Counted from the stretch's first letter, positions 28,766 to 39,290 are shown. The stretch is 64,000 nt of DNA from Okeania sp. SIO2C9 (GCF_010672455.1 NZ_JAAHGO010000021.1:1-64000), one strand, 5' to 3'. Translations and numbers: made by a program. The notes: generated by a model from the letters alone, not told the origin.

Positions 28766-29336
28766 ATAATTAGGGTTTGCTGAAAACGTCTTTTAGTAGG
28801 GATAGGAGACAACCCACCCGCGCGTCCCTCCCAGGAGGGGATGTCAGTCGGACCGAGACAGGAGAAATGGGAATTTAAAGGAGGTAGGAGTAATATCATG
28901 TTCGGTTGAATAGTTATAAATAAAAATGGAGGAGTAATGAGTTATGAGTAATGAGTTATGAGGAGGGAATTTTAAGCTATAAATGAAGAGAAAGTTTTTT
29001 GCGAAGCGCTCTGATCCGGACATGATATAACTTGTTTCCATTGGTGGCCTCAAACTAGGGCTGTTCAGTTATAAGCGATCGTCAGAACATAGAGGTAGTT
29101 GGCGATCGCCATCTTTTGGGCTATAAAATTTGAAGACTTCTACTGTAATGATTCTGGCTTTATTATAAGTGATCATCCGAACATGATATAACAATTGTAA
29201 GAATGATTTTTCTGCCCAACTATGCGCCTAAAATACTAACTAACTTTTTGAGCATAAAGAGCTGATTCCCAGGAACTTTTTTCGACCCCAAAAAGGCTAA
29301 ATTCTTTATCTATAGATGCTTTTAGATTTAATCAGC
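28766..29336. repeat. R3 element interrupted by R2 sequence
   Basis: R3 has inverted ends taattagggtttgctga and tcagcaagccctaatta. Compared with the uninterrupted copy beside it (29,342-29,634), the text breaks at ggaggtaggag/taa (28,891) and resumes at aattgtaagaatg (about 29,191). The insert is bounded by R2-type ends atcatgttcgg and ccgaacatgat. Confidence 0.6.
28893..29028. repeat. R2 copy nested in R3
   Basis: Ends atatcatgttcgg and ccggacatgatat; core holds 'gagttatgagtaat' repeats. Confidence 0.6.
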
Positions 29337-29341
29337 AAGCC

Positions 29342-29634
29342 CTAATTAGGGTTTGCAGCAAAAAGTCTTATGGGTGAGGGTAGGAGACAGGAGACAACCC
29401 ACCCCTCGCCCCTCCCCCGACCGTGGAGGGGGAGACAGGAGACAGGAGAAATGGGTCGGGAGCGAGGAGGTAGGAGTAAGAATTGTAAGAGTGATTTTTC
29501 TACCCAACTATGCGCCTAAAATACACTCCTTTTTGAGCGTGAATAGCTGAAAACTAGGCACTTTTGAAAGACCCAAAAAAGGCTAAAACCTTTATCTGTA
29601 AATACTTTTAGATTTAATCAGCAAGCCCTAATTA
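29342..29634. repeat. R3 inverted-end element, complete
   Basis: Ends ctaattagggtttgcagca and aatcagcaagccctaattag; core holds ggagaca heptamers and 'caactatgcgcctaaaatac', shared with the other R3 copies. Confidence 0.7.
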
Positions 29635-29871
29635 GTTAACAAAAAACTTTCTCTTATACTACTCTTTCTTCTTATTTCTTCCCTCCTGACTCCTGATATC
29701 AAATCCGCCTAATTGCACATAGTTCCAATAACCTAATCATCAGGGTTTTAAGCTATTGATTGTGAGGGTATTTAACCGGATTTGATATGACTCCCTCTCC
29801 TGGGAAGGTTTAGGGGTGGGCTGACTCCTAAAAAATTAAGATTAATACCATACACTAATTCAACAACGCCA

Positions 29872-31548
29872 TTATTTTAAAGTAATCACAGTTTTCACCA
29901 CACCTGAACGTTCTCCCCGCGCCGTAATTTCAATTTCACAACCAGCAAAACCTTTAATCACCCACTGGACATGACAACGATAATCATTACCTCGAGCAGA
30001 ATTAGCAAAAGCTTTATTCGATCGCCCCTCTAAATGACCTATTTCCTGTAACTGCTTCCCACTAAGCAAAATTACATTTTCAGGCAAAGTCAACATCACC
30101 TCTATAGGTCGAACACTTTTTCCTTCCCTAGCTTTTTCACTGGTATAAGTAGGCAAAAATCCCTGATTTTCCAACTGCACCACTACCAAATAAATATCCC
30201 CACCCTGATGCTCAACTACCGTCTGACTCACTGCCAAACGAGGTGACATCAAAGCATGATAAATAGCAAACTGACAATGTTGCTCGCACAACTTTGGTAA
30301 ATATTCCACAGGAGCATTTTGCCAAACCTCTTTATGATTCCATCCACCAATTTCTACAGTACCCAGTTGTGGATGTTCAAACGGTTGCCAGTCAATAAAA
30401 CCCTTCCCACCCAACTTTTCATCATTCCACTGCATCAATTTCAAATCATCTGAAACAGGATGGCGTTGTAACCACTTAACATAATCTTCCTTCTGAACTC
30501 CTGCTGCCGTAGGTGCATCCCAAAGCTCTATAACAAAACCAAACCAACCAAAGCGCTCATAACAATAATCATCCATTGCACCATAAGTCTTCCGATTAGC
30601 AGGATAGCAAAAGTTATGATAAACCGAAACACATTCATAACCAGTAATTTCAGTACCCTTTTCCCCAATCAAATTGTAAATTTCCAAATCCTCCACGGGT
30701 AAGCGGTCGTCTGGATAAATACTATAAGGACGTAAAATTACCGCAGAAAAGGTATGATAACTAATGAAACCATTAATATTAGAATGCTCCCGCCAAAATT
30801 CTGCTACAGCACGAGTTTCCGGTTCAGAAAAAGGAAAATCTCCAGCACCTTTTTGTTTTCCCTCCGGTTGCCATTCATAAGGATAGTTGCGATTAAAATC
30901 CATTCCTTCCAGTGCAGGAGCAATTTTAATATCATAACCATTATAGTTTTTGATAATTCCCTCTTGCAGAATAGTGTAGTAAGTGCCTCCAAATTCATCA
31001 GGTTCGCGACGCACCATTATTCTAGGATCTTCTGGCGAAATTTTCCACGCTCCACAATCATCCTTGAGTCGCATCTGCAAAATTAACCCATCCCCATTTA
31101 CATCTTCCCAGTGGAGTCCATCACGTTCTTCGGGATAAGGATAATGACGAATACTTGATCGCAATCTTTGAGGAGTTGTTAAATATTGTTCTGCTCCATC
31201 AACAGCAATACGAGGCAATACATAAACCGTGTAGTTGTCTAATAAACGAGTAATTTGAGGTTCCCTAGAGTAATTATTTAGTAGATGATAAATAATATAT
31301 AGAGCAACAGCAGAACCTGTAACTTCTCCAGCATGAATATTAGCATCAATCCAATATCCAGGTTTTTCTTTTGCTTTTCCCGTATTTTGATTAGTAACAG
31401 TAGCTAAGAAAATATCTAATCCGCCGTAGCTTTTACCAATAACTTTTAACTCAATCAAATGGGGATTACTTTCACTCATCTGATGCAAAAAACTTACCAC
31501 TTCTTGATATGTATAGTAGTGGCTAAAGTCAAAACCTGATTCTGTCAT
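29872..31548 (-). CDS. M14 family zinc carboxypeptidase
   Basis: 558 residues. The zinc site is His72 and Glu75 in NIHAGE and His265 in YHTF; the catalytic glutamate is Glu341 in FVIELWD. FNRNYPYEW (about 218-226) is the substrate-binding arginine/asparagine motif. The catalytic domain covers about residues 10-430, and a beta-rich domain follows. M14 enzymes remove C-terminal residues from peptides or amidated substrates. No signal peptide is visible, so it is probably cytoplasmic. The full length and all metal ligands suggest an active enzyme. It stands alone between repeat blocks. Confidence 0.9.
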   Translation of the reverse strand: MTESGFDFSHYYTYQEVVSFLHQMSESNPHLIELKVIGKSYGGLDIFLATVTNQNTGKAKEKPGYWIDANIHAGEVTGSAVALYIIYHLLNNYSREPQITRLLDNYTVYVLPRIAVDGAEQYLTTPQRLRSSIRHYPYPEERDGLHWEDVNGDGLILQMRLKDDCGAWKISPEDPRIMVRREPDEFGGTYYTILQEGIIKNYNGYDIKIAPALEGMDFNRNYPYEWQPEGKQKGAGDFPFSEPETRAVAEFWREHSNINGFISYHTFSAVILRPYSIYPDDRLPVEDLEIYNLIGEKGTEITGYECVSVYHNFCYPANRKTYGAMDDYCYERFGWFGFVIELWDAPTAAGVQKEDYVKWLQRHPVSDDLKLMQWNDEKLGGKGFIDWQPFEHPQLGTVEIGGWNHKEVWQNAPVEYLPKLCEQHCQFAIYHALMSPRLAVSQTVVEHQGGDIYLVVVQLENQGFLPTYTSEKAREGKSVRPIEVMLTLPENVILLSGKQLQEIGHLEGRSNKAFANSARGNDYRCHVQWVIKGFAGCEIEITARGERSGVVKTVITLK

Positions 31549-31671
31549 TTTAAATTATTAAGTCTCGTATGTATATAACTAAATTAGAATTAGTATTTGT
31601 TGGAATTATCAAGCCAAACTGGAGACTAACATTATTAGTTTTAACCATAATTATTCATCTCTTTGTGACTT

Positions 31672-31910
31672 TAGAAATGTCCAATAATAAAAAATAAAAT
31701 CAATTATCGCACATAAATTATCAATTATTTTCCCTTACCGAAAATTTCAGGTATAAAGCCTCTCCATTCATGGATAAAAAAGAAAAAAAATCTTTTTATT
31801 CAATCCTCTTATTTATAAGAAGAGGTAATTCTAAACTCTTAATTCTTAATTCTTAATTCTTAATTCTTAATTCTTGAATCCCTACTCCCTCTTTTGTGAA
31901 GATGTCTATT
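31672..31910. repeat. R8 element with nested R1
   Basis: The R8 halves (tgtccaataataaaaaat... and ...cttttgtgaagatgtct) surround an R1 copy at about 31,737-31,875, which ends in ttaattc heptamers. Confidence 0.55.
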
Positions 31911-31912
31911 TG

Positions 31913-32161
<249 letters not shown>

Positions 32162-32168
<7 letters not shown>

Positions 32169-32740
32169 TGTTCCCACTTCCACATACTACTAGAAATCAA
32201 ATTTGTCAAAATGTGGGCAATAATTGGTATTAATAAATTACCTGTTGCTAAAGCACTATATCCCAACACCATTCCAACTATTGTTGCCCAAACCATATAA
32301 GGCCATTGTTGCTTACCACTCAAATGTAAAACACCAAAGAAAATACTTGAAGCAATTAATGCCACTGTATCCAATCCCAAGGCAGACAAAATTACACCTC
32401 GAAATAATAATTCTTCACTCAATCCTGGCAGTAACCCCAACCAGATTAAATCTGGCCATAACAAAGGAGTCACAACTAATTTAAGATATTGATCTGCACT
32501 ACGACGATAGGTAGGCCAAATGCGATAAATTAAAGAACTAGCAATAGTAATACCTAAAGCGATCGCTACTCCCCACAATAATGCTCTTGGATTCCAACTC
32601 ACAGGTAATAAATCAACACCAAGTAGCAAACAGGTTTTAGAGATTGCTAGTAATACCAATGCTGTTACTCCCATTGCCACTAATACTTGAGTACGAGTTA
32701 GAGGTTCGATTTCTGGATTTTCAGGAATTTGCTCTGTCAC
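32162..32740 (-). CDS. CPBP family intramembrane glutamic endopeptidase
   Basis: 192 residues. Motif 1 is SEELLFRG (Glu109, Glu110, Arg114), motif 2 is FFGVLHL (His139) and motif 3 is IIAHILTN (His176, Asn180): the complete catalytic set of the CAAX-protease/bacteriocin-processing (Abi) family. Five or so membrane segments are apparent (for example 18-40, 54-72, 124-140, 148-168). It would cleave or process a substrate in the membrane. Substrate unknown. The last codons and stop run into the end of an R3 repeat, so the C-terminus may have been altered by insertion. It stands alone. Confidence 0.88.
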
Positions 32741-32859
32741 TTGTCCGCCATCAAATTAAGTTTGGATTTTATATTTAACTATTGTACAGGATGGTATAGC
32801 ACAAGAAAGAAGGAAGAAGAAAGAAGGAAGAAGGAAAAAGCTTGCGTTGTCTGAGTTTG

Positions 32860-33089
32860 ACAGCACTTTTTAAGATGGTGAGGTACAGTTCAATATTAAT
32901 CTCTATCCCCTCTTTCCTACTCCCTCACAGGAGTGCGCGTTCCCTCTCTTGGTCAGCATTCCTTCTCTTGGTCGGCATTCCCATGGCGAGGAGACCTCTC
33001 CCCCGTCCGACCGCTTGCGTCTATCGCACCCCGCGGGGTCGCACCGCTACTCTCAAGATGTGCCTCATCCACTAGAAAACTGCTGTAAG
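32860..33089. repeat. R5 inverted-end element
   Basis: Ends acagcactttttaagatgg and actagaaaactgctgtaag, with gtgaggtaca and tgtgcctca inner arms. The core carries 'ctctcttggtcagc' and a GC-rich 'ccgcggggtcgcaccgct' module. Confidence 0.6.
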
Positions 33090-33228
33090 CTTTTTATCCC
33101 AAATTCCGCACTTCAATTTGTAACGTTAAAAGTAGTATAAAAAACGTGGCTTGGTAAGTATTTATACTATGCAAATAATCTCAATTACTTTTTTCGTTCA
33201 TCAAATTCCGAGTAAACAATTAAGCATA

Positions 33229-33665
33229 AATAGGGCTTGCTGATTAAATCTAAAAGCATTGACAGATAAAGACTTTAGCATTTTTTTGCTCGAAAAAAGT
33301 GCAAATTTTTCTGCTCTTCATGCTCAAAAAGTTAGTATTTTAGGCGCATAGCAGAAAAATCCCAAATTGACAATTCTTGCTCCTACCTCCTATAAACTCC
33401 CATTTCTCCTGTCTCCTGTCTACTACCCCTACTAAAAGACTAGTGCCGCTACGCGGAAGTTAAAAGTCAAAATTCATGCATCGAGTGCTAATTGGCGAGG
33501 TGTCCTACGGGGCGCCTACTGTGCGGAAGTAATTCCGCACACAGCCCCTCCAGAATGTAAGACGCACATCTGACAGTCAATCATTTTTGATTTGTAATTG
33601 TTTTGGGATTTTGTAACTGGTCAGTTATTTCCGCCATCCTGCACTAGTGAAGCGCAAACCCTAAA
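33229..33665. repeat. R3 element with a nested insertion
   Basis: Ends tagggcttgctgattaa and gcgcaaaccctaaat. Position 33,439-33,445 (ACTAGTG) is repeated at 33,643-33,649; the same site is single and uninterrupted in the R3 copy ending at 54,606. Confidence 0.75.
33446..33642. mobile_element. 197-bp insertion flanked by a 7-bp target duplication
   Basis: Bounded by ACTAGTG on both sides. It contains a strong hairpin GTGCGGAAGTAATTCCGCAC. No ORF. Comparison with the R3 copy at 54,372-54,606 shows the empty site directly. Confidence 0.7.
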
Positions 33666-33768
33666 TATTTGCTTGATTATTTACTCAATCACGATAGCTA
33701 TGATTTTCTCCTAAATTCTGACTCCTGACTCCTTCTTCTATACTACATTTTGTGGTGCAGAATGTGGG

Positions 33769-33945
33769 TTTATCAAAATAATATGGGTCTAAAACCCCGC
33801 CTTTTAAGGGGAAATATTTTTGGAGAGTTGCTCACGCATCCCCGGTACAAAAATCACTTCTGACTCACAGGAGTGCGCATTGCGCAAGCGAGCTGGCGTC
33901 GTCGCGGGGTCGCACCGCTTCTGACTTCTGACTTCTGACTTCGTT
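33769..33945. repeat. R4 repeat
   Basis: tatcaaaataatatgggtc, ccgccttttaaggg hairpin, and ttctgac heptamers near the end; contains the gcaagcgagctggcgtcgtc module. Lies just downstream of the DUF3326 gene. Confidence 0.65.
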
Positions 33946-33976
33946 AAATTTCCTAACCTTTGCTTCGACTGCTATA

Positions 33977-35044
33977 CTACTGAATTTTGGCAATTGGTAA
34001 TATTTCTGGCCTCAAAGCTTCTGGATTAATGCCAGCTTGATGAGCAACCAATACCCCCAACGCCTCCAAATATGAATTCACCTCTAATGCTTTTATCCCC
34101 AAACTTTCTGGTGAAACTTGCATTTGAGTTTGATTTTCTCTGACAGCAATAATTTGCGCTGGAGTTTGACTGAAACTCATTACTGCACTACCACCACAAG
34201 CAGTAGCAGGTACAACCACAGCATCTACTTGTTTTGCCAAAATAGTATTAGGGAGTAGGGGACTATCTTTTGTATTTACTAATTGAGGCGCTCGACTCAA
34301 CCCCACTAATACAGAAGGCAAAAATGTGTAACCAATTTCTTCCGCAGCAGACCGAGGCGATAAGTTAGGGTCTAAGGGTAGAGGTAATAAAGCAGGAGCA
34401 TGAGCGCAGGGAACCTGAAAAGTTTTGACAATCAAATGACTAATAACTGCTTCTGCACCAGCTAAAGGGTCAACTCCTTGTCCGTGGCGATATAATTGTA
34501 ATTCTGTACTACCTTCATCATCGGGAAATCTGGCAACAACAGCGATCGCTTCTGCCTTAGCTTTGTGAATTAGAGTTTCTGCTGCTCTTAGTAAACTATC
34601 AGAATTAGCTATTGTGCCCCAGGATGCCCCAGAATCAGATTGTTGTAATTGTACTTCTAGTGGAGCATCTGTAATTATATAATCTGTCAGATTTAGCCCT
34701 AAAGTTGCTCTAGTCGCATCCGCAGCTTGTAAATGGCGCAGTTGCAATTCTGGCTCAATGCCTTGGTCAAGAATTAAACCCACTCGGTTTTGATGTACAG
34801 GTTGTAATCCATACCATCCCTGAGCAAATTTGTCAAGAGCATAGCCTTCTACATAGAGAGCATTAGATAATGGCCAATAAAGTTGTGCCCCATTCAGAAC
34901 ATTAGGGTGAGTAATGAGGAGGTCGCAAGTTTGTGCGATCGCTCGTGCCACTGGTAAAGCATCACCAGCATAACCACCAATAGATGCACCGATACCAGTT
35001 GGAATAATTAAGACTACTGTATAAGGTTTTGAGTCGAAGGTCAA
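33977..35044 (-). CDS. DUF3326 family protein
   Basis: 355 residues. The N-terminus VVLIIPTGIGASIGGYAGDA and the ACGGSAVMSF segment near residue 285 match the DUF3326 family, conserved in cyanobacteria and plants. The glycine-rich start suggests a nucleotide or cofactor-binding fold, but no reaction is established. ITHPNVLNGAQLYWPLSNAL is also conserved. It stands alone. HIP1 sites fall in the gene. Confidence 0.85.
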   Translation of the reverse strand: MTFDSKPYTVVLIIPTGIGASIGGYAGDALPVARAIAQTCDLLITHPNVLNGAQLYWPLSNALYVEGYALDKFAQGWYGLQPVHQNRVGLILDQGIEPELQLRHLQAADATRATLGLNLTDYIITDAPLEVQLQQSDSGASWGTIANSDSLLRAAETLIHKAKAEAIAVVARFPDDEGSTELQLYRHGQGVDPLAGAEAVISHLIVKTFQVPCAHAPALLPLPLDPNLSPRSAAEEIGYTFLPSVLVGLSRAPQLVNTKDSPLLPNTILAKQVDAVVVPATACGGSAVMSFSQTPAQIIAVRENQTQMQVSPESLGIKALEVNSYLEALGVLVAHQAGINPEALRPEILPIAKIQ

Positions 35045-35437
35045 AAGTCAAAAAGATAAGTTCAAAAGTTTTAACAAGTTTTTGATTCAATAATTTCAGC
35101 AGGAAAGCTAATTTTTAAACTCTATCAAAAATAACTTTAGGTTAGGTATTATCGTAGATAAACCAAACCTACACTCAACAATTATCGTAAGCATTCAGCC
35201 GTCAGCTATTAGCTATCAGCTATTAATTTTGGGTCTGTGTAAAAGTAACCTTTGAGATTTAAAAAGAATAAAAAGTTACTGCCATGGGTCCCTGGACAAA
35301 ACCTAAGAAGTAATCATTCATTACTAATTGCTGTTTGCGTAGCATTCCGTAGGAATAGCTGACTGCTGATAGCTGTTTGCGCAGCATTCCGTCAGGAAAT
35401 GCTTACCAATTATCAATCAAAAAGCATGAATAACTAA
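35045..35437. other. Intergenic repeat debris
   Basis: Contains agctatcagctatta repeats and two copies of the small module gtttgcgNagcattccgt (35,333 and 35,372). No gene. Confidence 0.5.
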
Positions 35438-35632
35438 TTAAGAATTAGTGCTTAAACTTTCTGATTCAATTACAACAGCTTCTACATGAGCTGTTTGTTT
35501 TTCCGTATCTACTTTAGTCACTGCCCAACGTAGAGGTTCACCACGTTTTTCTAACTCTTTTTCAATTTCTTGATTGAGTTTATTTGGTGATTCTTGCAAG
35601 TCAATTTCAGCATTAATAAAATGAGTAGTCAT
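35438..35632 (-). CDS. Conserved small hypothetical protein
   Basis: 64 residues, acidic, with an alternating pattern (TTHFINAEIDLQESPNKLNQ, then RGEPLRWAVTKVDTEKQTAH) suggesting a small alpha/beta fold. Similar short proteins are known from cyanobacterial genomes, but I cannot give a function. The nearest minus-strand neighbour is the ferredoxin gene, 440 bp upstream beyond an R1 copy. Confidence 0.6.
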   Translation of the reverse strand: MTTHFINAEIDLQESPNKLNQEIEKELEKRGEPLRWAVTKVDTEKQTAHVEAVVIESESLSTNS

Positions 35633-35842
35633 AACAATCTTAAGTTATTTAGTTTGAGTGAAAACTTAAATAAGTAGCTTGGCACAATTAAATTTTACTA
35701 TGTCATTGCGACTGAAACGGAGTGGAAGGAAGCAATCTCAATGTTTTTGTATGATTTCTATTTTGTTACATAGTTAGATTTATTTGCTCCTATCTACTTA
35801 ATTTTTTTTTGACGATAGCAACTATACAAAATAAACTTTATT

Positions 35843-36039
35843 TACCGAATAATTAAGGTTTTCAACCTCTCCTTTAAAGGAGAAACAAGCGGTCGAGGGA
35901 TGGCGCAATTCGGAGCGGGTCTGCAAGAACGGGTCTCTTCGCCATATCCAATCGACCAAGAGAGAAAAAATTTTCATCTCTTTGTCAATCCTCTTCTTTT
36001 CAAGGAGAGGTAATTATTAATTATTAATTATTAATTGTT
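35843..36039. repeat. R1 repeat
   Basis: Begins taccgaataattaagg, contains ccatatccaatcgaccaag, and ends in ttaatta heptamers. Confidence 0.7.
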
Positions 36040-36071
36040 GAAGTCTTCCTTTTCATTCATTTTGAAGCTAT

Positions 36072-36392
36072 TTATGAAGCACCAAATTGGCGATCGTAAA
36101 CCTCATCTTCCTTTCCAGTTTCTATCTTTAAATTAGACCGAGGATAGGCAACACATAATAAAACATAACCCTCTGCTTGGAGTTCTGGACCAACTCCCAT
36201 ACCATCGGCTTGATCTACAGTACCCTCTCCAATAATTTTTGCCGCACAGGTTGTACAAACCCCTGCATTACAAGAATTAGGCAAATCCAGTTTAGCCTCC
36301 TCAGCAACCTCTAATATTTTTTTATCCTCTGGCACCTCAATAGTATGAGTTTGTCCTTGGTGCTGAATTTCAATAGTATAAGTCTTTGACAT
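36072..36392 (-). CDS. 2Fe-2S plant-type ferredoxin
   Basis: 106 residues. Cys41, Cys46 and Cys49 (SCNAGVCTTC) and Cys80 (LLCVAYP) are the four cluster ligands of the plant-type 2Fe-2S ferredoxin fold. The protein carries electrons in the cytoplasm, from photosystem I or NADPH to reductases. The sequence differs from photosynthetic PetF (usually CRAGACSSC), so it may be a minor ferredoxin with a special partner. It stands alone; no partner reductase is adjacent. Confidence 0.9.
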   Translation of the reverse strand: MSKTYTIEIQHQGQTHTIEVPEDKKILEVAEEAKLDLPNSCNAGVCTTCAAKIIGEGTVDQADGMGVGPELQAEGYVLLCVAYPRSNLKIETGKEDEVYDRQFGAS

Positions 36393-37221
36393 ATTTTAGT
36401 TTGTAGATTTAATTCCAGAGAGGAATTTAGACTCCTTGATTTTATGAAATCTTATGTATGCTAACCCTTTTAGAGATTGAGGGCAACGCTAATTCTACGA
36501 AATGAAACAAAATTTTACAATTCTGATACTTACAAAATTTTTCAATATTCAAAAATCATTTATCTGAGATCAAAATAATTTTTCTCTTTTAATTATTTTT
36601 TATTCAAATGACATGTTTATTAACAGTAGGTATTACTAATTACAGAAAATATCAAAGTAATTTTATCTAGAAAATAACGTTAAAAATTTTATTTTATTTA
36701 TTATAATTTTTTGTTTTTTAGCTTTACTTCAAGACAAACTTAAATAGCCATGCTAGAAATATACAGCAGTGGAAGGAAAGGGCGCGAACATATTAAAAGG
36801 TTAAAACTCAGACAAAGCAAAATTTTTTCTTCTTCATTCTTCATTCTTCCTTCTGCTATACTATAAAAAAACGTTCAGTACAAAATAAGCTACATAAAAT
36901 AATTTCATAAAAACTATTATGTAGCTTATAAAACCGTCAACTTATCTACCTATAATCTCCTTCTTGAAATTAATTTTCAAGTAATATTAAACCACTGTTA
37001 ACCATATAAACAATAACAATTTTCGTGCCCATTTACTACAAATAAAGTTTCAATTATATGAGACTAGACATCATAGTAATTGTTCAAATTTAAATTCCCC
37101 CCCTTTTTTTTGACATATTTATTGTCTGTTATCTGTGTGACAAGCATCACAGTTTTTTTAAATTATTGTCTCCAATTGATATAATTGACTTCAATTAAAT
37201 TTTCATAATCTCAGGGAAAAA
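36393..37221. other. AT-rich intergenic region with one hairpin
   Basis: No gene. A perfect 11-bp stem AAGCTACATAA (36,887-36,897) / TTATGTAGCTT (36,917-36,927) lies upstream of the membrane-protein gene. Otherwise low-complexity. Confidence 0.4.
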
Positions 37222-37596
37222 ATGGAAGGTCAACAGTACGAATTCGAGCAGTCTCAAAATGAGTTGATTTTGGACTTATCCAACAAAATGCGCTTTGTTA
37301 GCTACTTTTTAATTACTATTGGAGTTCTTGCTGGAATCATTGGGTTGTTTAGTGTAAATCCAGGTGCTATTATTCAGGGAGTTGTTCAGACACTCATTGG
37401 TATTTGGACTCTAAATGCTGCTTCTTCTTTTAAACTTATTGTTGATACAGAAGGTAATGATATTGTTAACCTGATGGGTGCTTTAGGTGAACTCCGCAAA
37501 CTATATAGACTACAATATTGGTTATTAATTATTGCTCTAATTTTTATGGCGATCGCACTTGTTGTAGGTATTATTGCAGGTTTTTTTAATACCTAG
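37222..37596 (+). CDS. Small membrane protein of unknown function
   Basis: 124 residues, AGGGA before the ATG. Three predicted membrane segments: about 26-44 (SYFLITIGVLAGIIGLF), 48-66 and 100-122 (WLLIIALIFMAIALVVGIIA). The N-terminus is acidic and soluble. Proteins like this are conserved in cyanobacteria with no known role. It stands alone and is preceded by the 36,887 hairpin. Confidence 0.7.
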   Translation: MEGQQYEFEQSQNELILDLSNKMRFVSYFLITIGVLAGIIGLFSVNPGAIIQGVVQTLIGIWTLNAASSFKLIVDTEGNDIVNLMGALGELRKLYRLQYWLLIIALIFMAIALVVGIIAGFFNT

Positions 37597-37684
37597 TAAG
37601 ATCAAATCTGTGGAGTGGGGGAGTAGGGGAGATTGAAGTAATTATAGAATTATCAACATATATTATGACCTTCTAAAAATCTAG

Positions 37685-37980
37685 ACAATTCTAGACACGC
37701 TCTTCATAGGTGAGGTTAAGCTATTTTCCGACTCACCCTTCCATAAGTCTACTGGCAGGCCAAGGTTAATGTTCTGCTCAAACACATTGAGTTTAGGATT
37801 CCCTCTGGGGTTTTCGTTAGACATGAAAATCGAGTGCCAAACACTCCATAATTGTTGCTAAAATCCTCTGCTCTTAGCAGACAGATGTAATAATAACACA
37901 GATTAATGGTGTCAAAACATAGACATTTTGTAGATATAAGTCTTGGATAGTCCATGTTTTTCAGCCTTAGCAAGCAACAG
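37685..37980 (-). mobile_element. MITE derived from the tnpB element at 10-12 kb
   Basis: The right end has ctagacacgctc and ggtgag...ctcacc (37,708-37,737); the left end has gtgtcaaaacatagacattttgtagat and ttagcaagcaacag. These match the ends of the element at 10,150-12,000 in the same order, with the tnpB gene missing. About 290 bp, no ORF. Confidence 0.6.
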
Positions 37981-37984
37981 GACT

Positions 37985-38129
37985 TATATCATGTCCGAAG
38001 GCAATCGTTTGTGTAAAAGTTGGCGTGGATATTTGCAGGAAATTTAAGTTTTTTTCTTGTCTGTTGCCTGTTGCCTTCCGGAGCTGTTGCCTATTTACTA
38101 TACAAGACCGATGCTACCGGACATGATAT
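37985..38129. repeat. R2-ended element
   Basis: Ends ttatatcatgtccg and ccggacatgatatt; the core has ctgttgcctgttgcc and differs from other R2 cores. Confidence 0.65.
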
Positions 38130-38236
38130 TACGCAGAACCACCGTAACTTGTAGGGGAGAATGGCCATTCGCTCCTACAGATAGAATATAATTTAATATT
38201 TGGCCTAAGTCCTGATATTATATAATCGGATTTGAT

Positions 38237-38485
38237 TTGACATCCTCCCGACGCTGCACTTGCGTGACAGCGCGGGATTCCTAACCATCGCGCTATTAGG
38301 CTTTTCTGCTTCAATGCACCAGCCTCCAAGGTCGATCGAGCCTCTTTTCGGTCTAAAAGCGCGCTCCACAGACTGACACTGCTAGCCCAGCAGCCATATT
38401 TTAAGTTTAACACACTATTGAAAAAACCGCAAAATTGATTGGTTTTCCCATGCGACGCTCCCCTTCGGGAGAGCGCGAGTCTTCA
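38237..38485 (-). mobile_element. IS200/IS605-type remnant, minus strand
   Basis: Read on the minus strand, the right end is gaatcccgcgctg, loop, cagcgtcgggaggatgtcaa (38,237-38,279), nearly the same as the right end at 48,813-48,852. Upstream are the shared scaffold words tcagtctgt and gagcgcg. A hairpin cgctccccttcgggagagcg at 38,456-38,475 could be the left end. No ORF. Confidence 0.6.
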
Positions 38486-38582
38486 ACCAACGTTGAGATA
38501 AATACCCTACTTTAGCACTTGCTAGTAGTAGGCAGCAGAGAATAATTTAACGTATTACCAAATCTGACTTATCTGACTTAGT

Positions 38583-38690
38583 ATAGCAATGTGCTCTGGC
38601 ACATTTACACATTATTTTTTGTAAACCTTTTCCCTTACAGCACTTTGAGCTACTAAGTTGTCAATACCTGAGTGCTCATTGCTATACATT
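38583..38690. repeat. R6-type inverted-end repeat
   Basis: Ends tagcaatgtgctctggc and gagtgctcattgctata are inverted. Confidence 0.5.
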
Positions 38691-38692
38691 AT

Positions 38693-38916
38693 TACCGAAA
38701 AATTGTGGGTATACGCCTCCCCTTTTAAGGGGATAATAAGCGGTCGTTTGCGCAGCAGTCCGTTAGGATGGGATGGGGAGGTCTCCTCGCCATATCCAAT
38801 CGACCAAGAGAAAAAAAAATTTTCATGAATGTGTCAATCCTCTTCTTTTCAAGAAGAGGTAATTATTCATTATTCATTATTCATTATTCATTATTCATTA
38901 TTCATTATTCATTGTT
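38693..38916. repeat. R1 repeat
   Basis: Begins taccgaaaaattgtgg and ends gaggtaattattcattattc with ttcatta heptamers. Confidence 0.7.
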
Positions 38917-38934
38917 GAACTGCCTGTCTAATAT

Positions 38935-39290
38935 TATACCAATTCCCACGCATTAGTGCTATACTTTGGCAATACTTCAGTTGTCAACTAATCAGCACAA
39001 GCTAAATCACTTTGCATGCTAATTTTAGCTCGCGTTAATGTTACAGCACTTTTTAGGAAGCGTGAGGTACAGTTCATTAATTCTCTGTTGCCTGTTGCCT
39101 TCCGGAGCTGTTGCCTAAAGTCCTAAAATTTTGTACCCACTAACTCCGAAACTGCTGTAATTATTCTTATGTTTACTTCTCCCCCACTCCCCCACTCCCC
39201 TACTTCCCCTCCTGGGAGGGGGAGGGGCGAGGGGTGGGTCTCCTGCTCAACAAAATGTAGAAAAGTTTTTGATAAATCGTATTATTTCCC
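38935..39290. repeat. R9 element with nested R5
   Basis: Begins ataccaattcccacgcatta; an R5 copy lies at 39,041-39,160; ends agtttttgataaatcgtatt. A sister copy without R5 is at about 43,048-43,245. Confidence 0.55.

Noticed and set aside
37749-38413. Minus-strand ORFs of 74 and 94 residues
   Set aside because: Both lie within IS605-type remnants and R2 DNA; no conserved motif.
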